Below are positions 34,525-44,978 of a stretch of 64,000 nucleotides of DNA, one piece after another. This DNA comes from Utricularia gibba (Eukaryota; Streptophyta; Magnoliopsida; Lamiales; Lentibulariaceae): positions 992,001 to 1,056,000 of the forward strand of contig NEEC01000019.1 of NCBI GenBank assembly GCA_002189035.1, given 5' to 3'. Under the pieces are notes generated by a model. It had not been told where the DNA came from. It searched no databases and saw nothing but the letters and a program-made list of their open reading frames with translations. Each line of letters opens with the position of its first letter. Position 1 is the stretch's first letter. A program made the position numbers and the translations under genes.

Positions 34525-35040
34525 ATGTTGTCGGTGAAGAAGGTACTTGTCTTTTCATGATCATTTACAAAAGTGATCACTTATACACATTCTCTCACAT
34601 TCTAAATTAAAAAATTTACATTATGGGTGTCCAATTTTCTCATACACTTTCCGACACATACCTAAATTTCTATTCACACTGAAATGATCTAGAAAACCAA
34701 TTACTATTATTTTTAATTTTAATATATTATTGTTAATGCAGGAGGGTGTTTACAAGATTGAAACCATTATAGATGACAAGACTAGGATACTTTGCTTCTT
34801 GGCCATTACTAATGTCGATGGTAAAATTACTTTCCTGTATATTATAATGTCGTATTATTATTTTTTAATTTGTTTTTTAAATTTTTTTTCTAGGAATGGA
34901 ACTTGGAAGCTATTTCGGCTGATATGAATCGGCGGCTGATAACCGTCATGGGAGACATGTGTACGGATAAAGTGGCGGCGGAGCTGAGGGCAGCCAAGCA
35001 GAAGGTGGAAATTGTATCAAGCAAGTCCATCCAACATTAA
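34525..35040 (+). pseudogene. HMA-fold protein, copy 3, frameshifted
   Basis: Exon 1 at 34525-34542 (MLSVKK), exon 2 at 34742-34820 (EGVYKIETIIDDKTRILCFL, ITNVD) and exon 3 at 34894-35040 (NLEAISADMNRRLITVMGDM, KVAAELRAAKQKVEIVSSKS, ending IQH). Spliced as in the other two copies, exon 3 enters the wrong frame and stops within ten codons; two bases appear to be missing just after the acceptor TAG at 34891-34893, where copies 1 and 2 have GGGT. An unusual acceptor could rescue it, but none is obvious. The cysteine motif is absent here too (TIIDDKTRI). Its exon 3 retains more of the standard HMA sequence than the other copies (ADMNRRLITVMGD), so this may be the least diverged member. Confidence 0.7.
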
Positions 35041-35851
35041 AGGAGTTGGATATATCAAAATATTATATAAAATATAATTATTTATTATAAATGAACTAAT
35101 TATAATTATGGATGGTGATGTTTTATATTTCATTTAATTGAATTATTTGATAATACAAATAAATATGAAAAAATAAGTTCATGTTTATTAAGTAGTAATT
35201 TTTAGAATTAATTTTAATAAAATACAAACGGGATCTTTGAATCTTTAAAAAAAATAAGAAGCGTTTTTAACTTGATATATTTTTTAAATAGAAGTCACAT
35301 TTGATAACAAAAATATTTATATAATATTTTTTGGAAATAGAAATTATTCTAAATCAAGCTTATGATAGAACATTAAATCCATTGATATAATAATATTAAT
35401 TATAATTATTTATAAAAAAATAAATATAATTGTAATTTCAATTTTAAAAAACTAATTCTCATAGATAACATATCATCTAATACTTCTTATAAAATTAAAG
35501 TGATTTTAAAAAAAATTAATTCTCATAAAATATAATTATTTTGGGGATTTGCTTTAATTTGTACAAATATTACTACTATTATTTGTCTGAAGCGGACATG
35601 GGCATACCTATGAGGGCTGATTCTTAGGAATAAATGGGGACGGGTGGGTACGTGATAAGGACGTCTTGGAGGTTCAACTGAATCGGGGGCTCACCTGCAC
35701 CGTCCACTGTGAATACATTCTCAGTCCCTAAAGTTCATCGGAATTCGAAAGCGACTGATTGAAGAGAGAACAGAGGGAGACTTTCCGCATTTGCGACGAG
35801 TTACGGCTGCACGCGGCTCGATACGGAGAATCTTCCGCCGTTGCTGCCGCC
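35041..35851. other. Intergenic, RETICULATA-related upstream region
   Basis: AT-rich up to about 35560, then less biased; the last 200 bases probably contain the 5' untranslated region of the next gene. Nothing else recognised. Confidence 0.55.
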
Positions 35852-37869
35852 ATGTCCGCCGTGATTCCGATCTCCGGAAACGCTGTGAGCGGCAAGCCTC
35901 GTGCTCTCTCTTTCCATCGGTGCGGCTATTCATGCCGGATCGGTTTCTTCGCGCCGGCATCGGTTACTCCGTCGTCGCTGAGATTTGATTTTTCCTATGT
36001 GGCGGGGAGGCATGCTCGGCAAATCTCTCTTCTTTCGTCACTGTCTGCGATTGTTGGAACCACGGATGATGACGTGGAGATATATGGCGGCGGCGGAGAC
36101 AACAATGGCGGGAAGGCTGGTGGGGGTGGAGGCGGAGGGGGCGGAAATGGCGATCAGAATGAGGGGAGCGATGATAGCAACAAGAGGAAGAACAAGAAGG
36201 AAGCTTTGGTGGCGTTGACCGAGGCTGGTCGGAGTCTTGAAAGCTTACCCAAGGATTTGAAAGATGCCATCGAAGATGGAAGAATTCCCGGGTCGATTGT
36301 TTTGAAGTACTTTGATCTTGAGAAATCAGGATTCTTCTCTTGGCTTATGAAATTTGGAGGTTTTAAGGAGAGATTGTTGGCTGATGATCTCTTTTTGGCT
36401 AAAGTGGGTATGGAATGCGGTGTTGGGATCTTCACTAAGGTACCTTCTGTTCATCAAAAAATGGTTCATTCATGGTTGTTATTTACTGCAAAAGTGTCTT
36501 CTTTTTTGCCCCTATGCCAGATTGTGATATCTTGTGATTCTTTTTGTTGTGTATGCCTATTGCGATAAGATTAAAGATCTTTTACATCATGCTGGTCTTA
36601 TCAGAACAACGACCACATTGCCTCCTCATGATCCAACTATTCATGATTTTTATCCTCCAAATCCCTAATTTTCTTCATTCTATGACCTTGTATGTTTTTG
36701 CTGATGGTAGTAATTTTCTTATTGTCCAGACTGCTGCCGAGTACGAGAGACGCAGGGAAAACTTCTTCAAGGAGATAGACATCGTTGTTGCTGATGTGGT
36801 ACGTTTGCTCATTGATGGGTATAATGGACAACATCTTGTCTGAATTACTGTGTGGTGCTTCACATTGTATAGGATTCTCTCATTGTCTTGTCGGTGTTTC
36901 TCGTTCTTTAGGTGATGGCCATTATAGCAGACTTTATGCTTGTTTACCTTCCTGCACCTACTGTTTCCCTTCGGCCACCTCTTGAAATCAATGCAGGGGG
37001 CCTTGCAAAGTTCTTCCACCGATGCCCAGATAATGCATTTCAGGTGATTCTTCTTAACTGTCCTCTTTACTTATCATTGCAACAACAGAAATATCATTAA
37101 ACTTTGATATGCAGCTTGCTTTGCCTGGAACTTCATTTTCAATGTTGCAAAGGTTGGGCGCAATTGCGGTGAGAATATCTCCCCTGATCTGATTCTTTTT
37201 AAAAGCTGAAGCTTTCAGTTCCATCACTGTTTTCTTGTTCAATGCTCAGCGCAACGGAGCAAAGTTGTTTGCTGTTGGAACCACTTCATCTCTGGTACAA
37301 TTTTTTTCTGTGATCTTGACAAATTCACTACCATCCACTCGAATGTTAGAAGCAACATACCATGCTCACTGGTTTGCAGGTTGGCACTTCAGTCACCAAT
37401 GCAATAATAAACGCCCGGAAGGCCGTCAGCCATTCTGCTGCCGAGGAGGTCGAGACTGTTCCCGTGCTCTCCACAAGCGCAGCCTATGGCGTCTACATGG
37501 CAGTTTCAAGCAATCTCCGGTATGTAAACACCTCCACCTCTTTCACACAACGGCCATTGAAGCCTCTGCTTCAGCAGCACAAGCGAACTTGTTCTTTAAT
37601 CCCTTTTCATCCCCAACAGTTACCAAGTCGTGGCTGGAGTGATCGAACAAAGGCTACTGGAACCGTTACTTCACCAGCACAAGCTGATGTTAAGTGCTTG
37701 CTGCTTTGCTGTGAGAACTGGGAACACATTCTTGGGCTCTTTACTGTGAGTTCCCGTCATCTTCTTCGCCCAAGAACTTACTGACTACTCTGGTGAAGGT
37801 GCTTCTCTTACAACGTTGTCTGGTTCTTACAGATGGGTTGACTATGCTCGGTTCATCGGAGTTCAGTAG
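35852..37869 (+). CDS. RETICULATA-related protein, chloroplast (DUF3411)
   Basis: Eight exons in phase: 35852-36439, 36730-36798, 36912-37043, 37115-37168, 37250-37294, 37380-37519, 37620-37745 and 37833-37869, giving 396 residues. The N-terminus (MSAVIPISGNAVSGKPRALS...) is rich in Ser, Arg and Ala without acids, as expected for a chloroplast transit peptide. It is followed by a Gly/Asn/Asp-rich linker with a run of about nine glycines, then the conserved domain: LPKDLKDAIEDGRIPGSIVL, FMLVYLPAPTVSLRP, FFHRCPDNAFQ, RNGAKLFAVGTTSSL, GTSVTNAIINARKAV and the ending GSLLWVDYARFIGVQ. RETICULATA and relatives are chloroplast-envelope membrane proteins affecting leaf mesophyll development; the molecular activity is unknown. 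Start at the ATG 35852; the frame is open further upstream but without a methionine. Confidence 0.93.
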
Positions 37870-38331
37870 CTCCCAATGCCCAAAACCCCTTCGGAAGGAA
37901 AGTGTTTGTTGGTCCGAGGAGAAGAGAAAGCTTCATTCCCTTGTTTTCCTTTTCTTTTAACGGGCAAGTCACTGGGCCGTGATCGTGTCGGGTCGGGTCA
38001 CACATCCTTGAATTAGATCCATCATTTTATATGAATAAACCAGTGTTTTAAAACTTGGGATTGAGCCGCATGTTCGATTAGATTCCATGTTTATTATTTT
38101 TTTTATTTTGATTCAATAATTTTGTATGAAAAAATTAAGATTTTTTTTAATTTTTATTCACATTAAAATATTTACAATAAATTGAATATAGTTTAATTTA
38201 CTGGGGATATAGCGTGGGCCGGGTCCAGCGTTTATGTTGGGCCAGCCCATTAAGGCAGTGACAGAGAAGTCAGGGTGAGGTGGAGGACGTGTGCACTTTT
38301 TATAAACTCGAGATCCGTTGCTGAATTTCTG
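37870..38331. other. Intergenic, 3' end of RER gene and TRAUCO promoter
   Basis: No gene seen. AT-rich stretch at 38090-38200. Confidence 0.55.
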
Positions 38332-40263
38332 ATGGGTTCGTTGTTCAGCCAGAAGAGGATGGACGATGAGATAGTGGCCGCCGCTCCTCCGCCGGAAATG
38401 CCGCCGTGTGCAGCAGCTAGATCGAATTCTGGAGGTCTCGAGAATGAGATCAATGGGTTCGTTAGTAACGGTGATGATGGCAATTCTAGCAATCGGCCCT
38501 CGCCGGAAGAGAACCCCATTGATCGGAAGAATTCTCCTGAAGAGGAAGAAAAGACGGAATCTGAAGTGCCCAGCGTTAAGAAGATGAAGCTCTCGCAAGA
38601 TTCAGGTGTTGAAGAAGATGCAGAGAGAAAAGTGGTTGAAATGCAGACTGGCAAACCCTCGTCGAATAAATCATCGAAAAAAACAAAGAAGAAGAGCAAG
38701 GATATTTGGAGTTCCACATCCAAGAAGAGCCGGAAAAAGACTAAAGCGGCCGTCAATAGCAATCCCATTTCCAACGGAAATGCTGACGATGATAAAGTGT
38801 TGATTACGCCGATCGCAAAGTTTCCAGATAAAAGCGACGATAGCGCAGAACTGACCATCTGCCTCTCCAAGGCTTACAAGGCCGAAAGGATTGAATTGAG
38901 TGAGGATAGATTGACTGCTAGTTGTACGAAAGGGTACCGAATGGTGAGAGCAACTCGCGGAGTAAAAGAGGGTGCTTGGTACTTTGAAATTAAAGTGATG
39001 CATTTAGGTGAATCGGGGCATACAAGATTGGGCTGGTCTACTCAAAAAGGGGACTTGCAGGCGCCAGTGGGATATGATAGCAATAGTTATGGGTATAGGG
39101 ATGTCGATGGAAGTAAAGTCCACAAGTCTTTGAGAGTCAGTTATGCAGAAGAAGGATATAGAGAAGGGGATGTTATTGGTTTTTACATTAATTTACCGAA
39201 TGGAGCTTCTTATGCCCCTGATCCTCCTCGTTTGGTTTGGTATAAGGGGCAGCGGTATGCATGTGCTTCAGATGAGAAGGACGATCCTCCAACGGTGGTA
39301 CCCGGTAAGCATTATTTTTTTCCTGATTTTTAGTTTCTATTGGCGCCATTTTTGTAAGTAGGCAGAATGTACATGAAGAAAATTTGGGTTGGCTTTCCAG
39401 TGGACGCCCAATGATGGAGTTCTTTGTTTCATCTCTGTTTTTTCCTCTTTTTGCATTAGTGTTTGCCGTGAACTTTGATGGATCTGCACTAATTAGATGT
39501 TTGTTTTGCGACATTGTGGGATTGTGTGCGTCTCCCATCGATATTTCAGTATGGGTGCGATTTTCTGTATCTTATCCCATGTCTTCATCTTTTGTGATCA
39601 CATTTGTTCTTGTCAGTTTCGTTTGCATACACAACTTGGATTTCAGATACAACTTTGAAAACTTGAAAATCTTGGTGCACAGAATTCCATGCCTAGTCAC
39701 TCATTTGGCTCTTGCTCAATGATTACTCTTGCTATCACTGAACTGTCAAAAAGGGTAGAATTTATGTTAATCTTCGCAAGATTCCTGCTATAGGGTCATG
39801 TTTCTTTCCTTTTTGTAGTAATGTTTTCTTGTTTACACAGATCCACCAAGCATGCCTATCCGTGTTCCTCACTATTTCCAGAATATTTTTTATGCCCAGT
39901 TGCATTCCTAATATGGATGTAATTATTAGTTGTCTTTTTTTTTCCTAGTGGCCGTTGCATTGAAGATTTGATGCATAGAGCTTTTGCATTGCAGGAAGTG
40001 AAATACTGTTTTTTAAAAACGGGGTATCTCAGGGAGTTGCTTTCAAGGATCTTCATGGTGGCCTCTACTACCCTGCGGCTTCAATGTACACTCTCCCCAA
40101 CCAACCGAACTGTGTTGTTAAGTTCAATTTTGGTCCTAATTTTGAGGCCTTCCCAGTTGAGTTTGGTGGGCATCCACTCCCAAGGCCTATGTTTGAAGTT
40201 CCATACCAAGGTTACGAAACCCCAACCGAAAAAAATGTGTCCAATGAGAAGAGTAGTAACTAG
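38332..40263 (+). CDS. TRO: ASH2-like COMPASS subunit (TRAUCO)
   Basis: Two exons: 38332-39304 and 39995-40263, joined in phase, 413 residues. The N-terminal 150 residues are disordered and rich in Ser, Glu and Lys, with several basic clusters ([16 protein letters not shown]) that can serve as nuclear localisation signals. The SPRY domain follows: [51 protein letters not shown], then [17 protein letters not shown] and [15 protein letters not shown]2-type proteins are core subunits of the SET1/COMPASS complexes that methylate histone H3 lysine 4. The plant form lacks the PHD/winged-helix part of animal ASH2L, as here. A second in-frame ATG at 38359 (MDDEIV) could be the start. The single intron (39305-39994) is GT-AG. 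Confidence 0.94.
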
Positions 40264-41649
40264 TTTGCATCCTTACGGATGTTTATTTCATGTTTAGGTT
40301 GACATACTGCGGCATAACCATTTACCTCGTCTGAACTCTTGGTTTGCATTTTCTCTCTTAGACATAGGACTAGGAAACACTCATTGTAGGATTTCTGATT
40401 GATAAAGCTATTGCATATTTGAGATGAATCATTGTGGAGCTACTTCAAAAATTGATCACTGAATCTATTTACTCCCAACTACATGATCTATTGGATTTTC
40501 TTTCATTCTAGTTTCCCTGAAAGATTCGTGTTGGATGAACTTTTTGATTAACCATTTAGTGAAATTAGTTGCTGCTAGATACTCTTTGAGTCCGTAGAAC
40601 TGCCTTTTTTCCTTTGAATCATCCCTTCAAAGTCTTGTAGATGAGATTAGATCATACCCTCATGAATACAAGAAACCTCAGAGGAAGTCACTTGATTTTA
40701 CTTTTGTGCATGTTAGCTATCATTGTTGGTGTTCTTGGAGGAGAATGATTGATTACAGGAGGAAACATCGGAACATATGCTCCAAGGAGTAAAAGCTGTG
40801 ACATTCAGCTCTTTGAGACCGTGAATGTTCCCATAAACACAGGTTGGTCCACTGTTTCTATGCATCTCTCCACGATTTCATTGCCTAATGTGATGCACTT
40901 TCATTGAATCAGCCGGAAGCACTTGTATCACGAAACATTTGGTTTAAAGTCATGTTTTTTTTTAATTTATTTCGATAAGGTGAATTGGGTTCAGGATGCG
41001 TGTTATATAGAGTAAAAAGGAGAACCAGTCTGTAGGAGGGCATTTGTTAGGGGAAGAGATGGGTAAATATGTCTTTTCCATGTGGACATCTCTTTGAAAT
41101 AAATCATCTATATATCTGATTATCTTTCTTTTTTCCCCCCCAAAGACAAAAAATTAATATTAATAAGTTTTTTCACACCCATATCACTCTTGGGAACAGA
41201 TTTCGCCAATCGCTACTGGCATGATTTTCCATAGTGTAAACACTAGTAGTACAAACATCAATGAAAAAGAAATAAAAATCAAATTAGCATTCTTTTGGCC
41301 TGTATCTTTTTCATCCCGTTCTACATTTTACCTCTCACAACAGGAAGCAACCAGAGTGCAAATCTGAAGCTGATAGATAACTAAGACGCAGATGGGCAAG
41401 AAAGCAATTTCTAACATGCTTCTAAACAAAATTTCATGGAAGCTCGGGGCATATTAAGAGGAAGGAGCTACTAGCTAACCTTCATTCACCAGGCACCAGC
41501 AACTTTAGGTCTTCACCATCATTGAAGATCAAGCACAGGGGTGCTGCACTTCCTACTTTTCCCCCCTTTTCTCATGACCAATGAAAGCACTATCAAAATT
41601 GATGGTCCATAATGGATGAGACCAGGCATCCTATTCCACCAAGGATCCC
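40264..41649. other. Convergent intergenic region, TRAUCO / RRP45
   Basis: About 1.4 kb, presumably 3' untranslated regions of both genes and spacer. An open stretch at 41612-41881 on the plus strand is antisense to the last RRP45 exon and is not called. No repeat identified. Confidence 0.55.
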
Positions 41650-43827
41650 TCAACAGGTATCTGTGTGTTTTATATTCCTCTTTTTTCTTTTGTGCTTAGG
41701 CTTCACTGCATCTAGTAATGTTTTTGCCTTTGGCTTGTTAGTCCTCTCTGCTAGTTCAGATATTCCAGAAGGTGAAGGCACCGGATCCGAATTTGTGGTA
41801 TGCTCATCTGGCATATTGAATTGGGTTTCTGCAGCTGGTTGTGGTGCTCTAGCTGCATGTGTGGATGTGTTGCGAAAATGAGCAAGTCATCATATTCAAA
41901 ATGGTACCCTGTAAACATTTGAACTTGCAGTACCTTTCGAAGCCAGGGAAACTTTCAGTTCATCAACATCTACACCCTTTGAATACGGACTCCTGCAGAC
42001 AAAGTATATAAACTGTATCAGTGAACTATGTAAAAAATTTCCATATGCATAAAGGTTCAACAAACTTATAGAAATCCAGAGTATACCAAGTAGATGGTCC
42101 CCCAATAAAAGGTTCAGGTTTGTTATCCTCCGTACTATTGCCATCTTTCCCAGATGACTGTGTTTCAGTTTCCATGTCATCACAGTTGGCGTCTATTCTA
42201 GTGTCCTGTATTTCTGTCTTCAGTTTCTCTATTTCCACTAGTATATGAACTCCCTTCTGCCCTGCTTCATCTGCATTTAGAGGGGCAGGATGCCTCTTAA
42301 TTTTTTTCATGGCTCTTCCTTTATCATACACTTCAACCTGCGGTGGAACAATTTCATTAGAATAACTAAGAACTTTGTAAAAATGTCGTTCACCAAAAAG
42401 AACGAGGGTATTGGTGATACTAACTGCTTTCTTAATCTTTTCAGTTATATCAACAGCTCTCATAGATGCAAACCGCAAGCACCGCATGATATCACTCTGC
42501 AGGATGCCGTCCCCTCCAGCTTTCTGGATAGAGCAGATATCAGCATTTGAATTGAGCGTCACAGTCATTTTTCCACCCATGACGGCTTCTTCAAGGTAAG
42601 AGGGATCAATGACCTTTGAGCAATAATAGATTAGAAATCAAAGATCAAGAATTTTCAAAGGAGTAACGCGAAGGATACATTGTTGAAACAATCATGCTTA
42701 CCATTCGTGTCTCTTTACCGATAAATGCAAATGTGATCGCTATTGGAAGGTGGTGTACAATCAACGGAAGTGGTTCCTTCACCTGACATATTCAAAACAA
42801 AAAACATATAGATTGCAATTTTTCAAAGTTATTCTTATGAAATCACGTGTCGTATGATCATAGGATATCTAGTAAATGCAAAAAGAACTGACTTCCGGTG
42901 GATGCACCGTAACTTCTTGACCATCTTCTCCTCCTATGGAGCACTCTGGCCTTCTTGATGTTAAAAGGGCAGCCAAAGCAGCAATATTGGCTGCATCAAC
43001 AAGATTTCTGTCATCAAGGAAAAACAAAGGTATCAAAACTGGAAAAATCCCTGAAGTACGTACTGAAAGGGCCATCATCTTTGGCAGTACAAGTATTACT
43101 TTTATATATGAACTGAAACTCACCCGCCATTGTCGAGGATGTGAAGATCGATACGTATGGACCACACCCATTTTCCAGAAACAACACAAAGTGATTCAGT
43201 ATCCACAGCTCTGCTCTCCCTGCAGCAGCCACCTCATCAGAAACATTATAAACTACACTAGATGGATGAAGCTTACGAAGTTGAGAATCACCTCAACCCA
43301 CGATCAATAATCCGTCCCAACTCCACCGCAAACTCACTGGGGCGGCCTGGTTCGAATGAAGGATCAGCCATTGGAGAGAACTCGGTGAAAATTGTGAGAA
43401 TCCCTTCGTTAAGCCTGTCCTTGTAAGGTTGCACCAGTTGTGAAGTAACAAAACCCATTACGCGAGTCTGGCCCAACTGCACATCTGATGAGCCATCTTC
43501 ACTGCAGAAAATTCAAGATGAATCTCCATGAGTCTCAAAACGAAATATTCACCTTCTTCCACTTTATTCCAAAACTCCGTAACTAGAAAAATATATTCAA
43601 AAAAATCTTAAATCCCAGAAACCTCCGGCATCAGCCACCCACTCAATCCATGACCTCTACCAGAATCCCAACAAAAGTCTAGAACCTTACCTACCAAACT
43701 GAATTTTCAGGTTACGGTAATCATAAGGACCACGCCCGTCAATTCGTAGGTCAGAAAGCAGAGCGGTCTCAATGAAGTTCTTCTCGTTGACCGACATTGG
43801 CCCTGAACTTGCCACTCTCTGCTCCAT
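41650..43827 (-). CDS. RRP45: Exosome complex subunit RRP45 (RNase PH family)
   Basis: Core ring subunit of the RNA exosome, which degrades and trims RNA in nucleus and cytosol. In Arabidopsis one paralogue is CER7, needed for wax synthesis. Nine exons in phase: 43691-43827, 43292-43501, 43124-43219, 42893-43007, 42711-42782, 42425-42613, 42066-42337, 41934-41992 and 41650-41852, total 450 residues. RNase PH features: LRIDGRGPYDYRNLKIQFG, TRVMGFVTSQLV, ELGRIIDRGLRESRAVD, LCVVSGKWVWSIRIDLHILD and ANIAALAALLTSRRP. The plant-type C-terminal extension (residues from about 270) is polar and ends with a basic cluster KPKHKRKKRNIK, a probable nuclear localisation signal. The frame is intact. Start MEQRVASSGPMSVNEKNF matches the family N-terminus. 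Confidence 0.95.
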
Positions 43828-44978
43828 TCTTGAAGCCACTCTCCGTAATCACGAACTTTGTTTTTTGGAGGGAAATGCAAAAGGGGAATTAGGGTTCTAG
43901 CTTCTGAACAGCATTAAATGGGCTTTCAATACGGCCCATTATGGGCCCAAATGACAATTAGCCCATCTCCTTTAGGCCCTATAATTACTGCTAACGCTAA
44001 GCAGACATTATGATTAACTTAATCATGCCTTCAAAATTACACATGATCATGTACGTCATCATCATCAGGGAAGTGGGGCCTCAAGACAAAAGGAAGAACC
44101 TTTTACCTGTAAAGCCTTTTAAAATAATTTCCACAATAAGATATAACATAAATTATATTAGAGATTCAGTTTTTGGAAAACCTTTGATTCTAATATCAGA
44201 AACTAGAGATGTGAATTTATTCAGTATTTCGGTTAATTGGATTTCCATTCGATTTACGGAAATCGATTAATTCAATTTACCTTGTTATTATTTATTAATA
44301 CAAATTTTAAAAATTGAAGCTGAATCACATGAACCTAAAAAATAGGATTTGTTCTCCAAATATGTGCTTTATATCACTTAGAATATAATTAATTTTAAAA
44401 TTTTATTAATAAAATCAGTTTTAAAATTATAAAATTGTTTTGTAAAATACGATATACTTATGTTACAAAGTTTAGTAGATTAAATTATATCTTGTATAAT
44501 TGGTATGTTAGATTATTATAATATAAATTTTTCAAATTTTGAGATTTTTTTATATAATTTTATATTTAATTGTCAAAACATATATTTAAGAAATCCAATA
44601 ATTTTTAAATTAATTTTAAAATTTAAAATGCTAATTTTCTTATAAATTGAATAAGAATTAAATAAAATTAATTCAATAAATTATAGTTATACTCATAGAT
44701 TAATTGGCAATCAATTTTGTGGGTTTTAGTTGGATTTTTGGTATAGAAGTTATGATTTTTTAATATGATTTAAAAACTACTTTTGTGGCCATAGAAAGTT
44801 GACAAACGGGGTCTAGAATCCAAGTCTAGGGAACTAACTCCGCACCCAACAGCACAAGTTTTTCCTGTAAAGATCGTGTCTTTCTTCAAGAATCTGATTC
44901 TAGAGGTGATTGTCTGTGCCTCAGTCTTGTTTGATTCCTTCCCATCAGGGAATACTCTGCAGCTCAACCCCCACACAC
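43828..44978. promoter_or_regulatory. Divergent intergenic region, RRP45 / propeller gene
   Basis: About 1.15 kb holding both promoters. Mostly AT-rich (44100-44770). No specific site called. Confidence 0.5.

Noticed and set aside
41612-41881. 89-codon open stretch on the plus strand with a hydrophobic segment
   Set aside because: It is antisense to the last exon of RRP45, whose frame and splice junctions are convincing.
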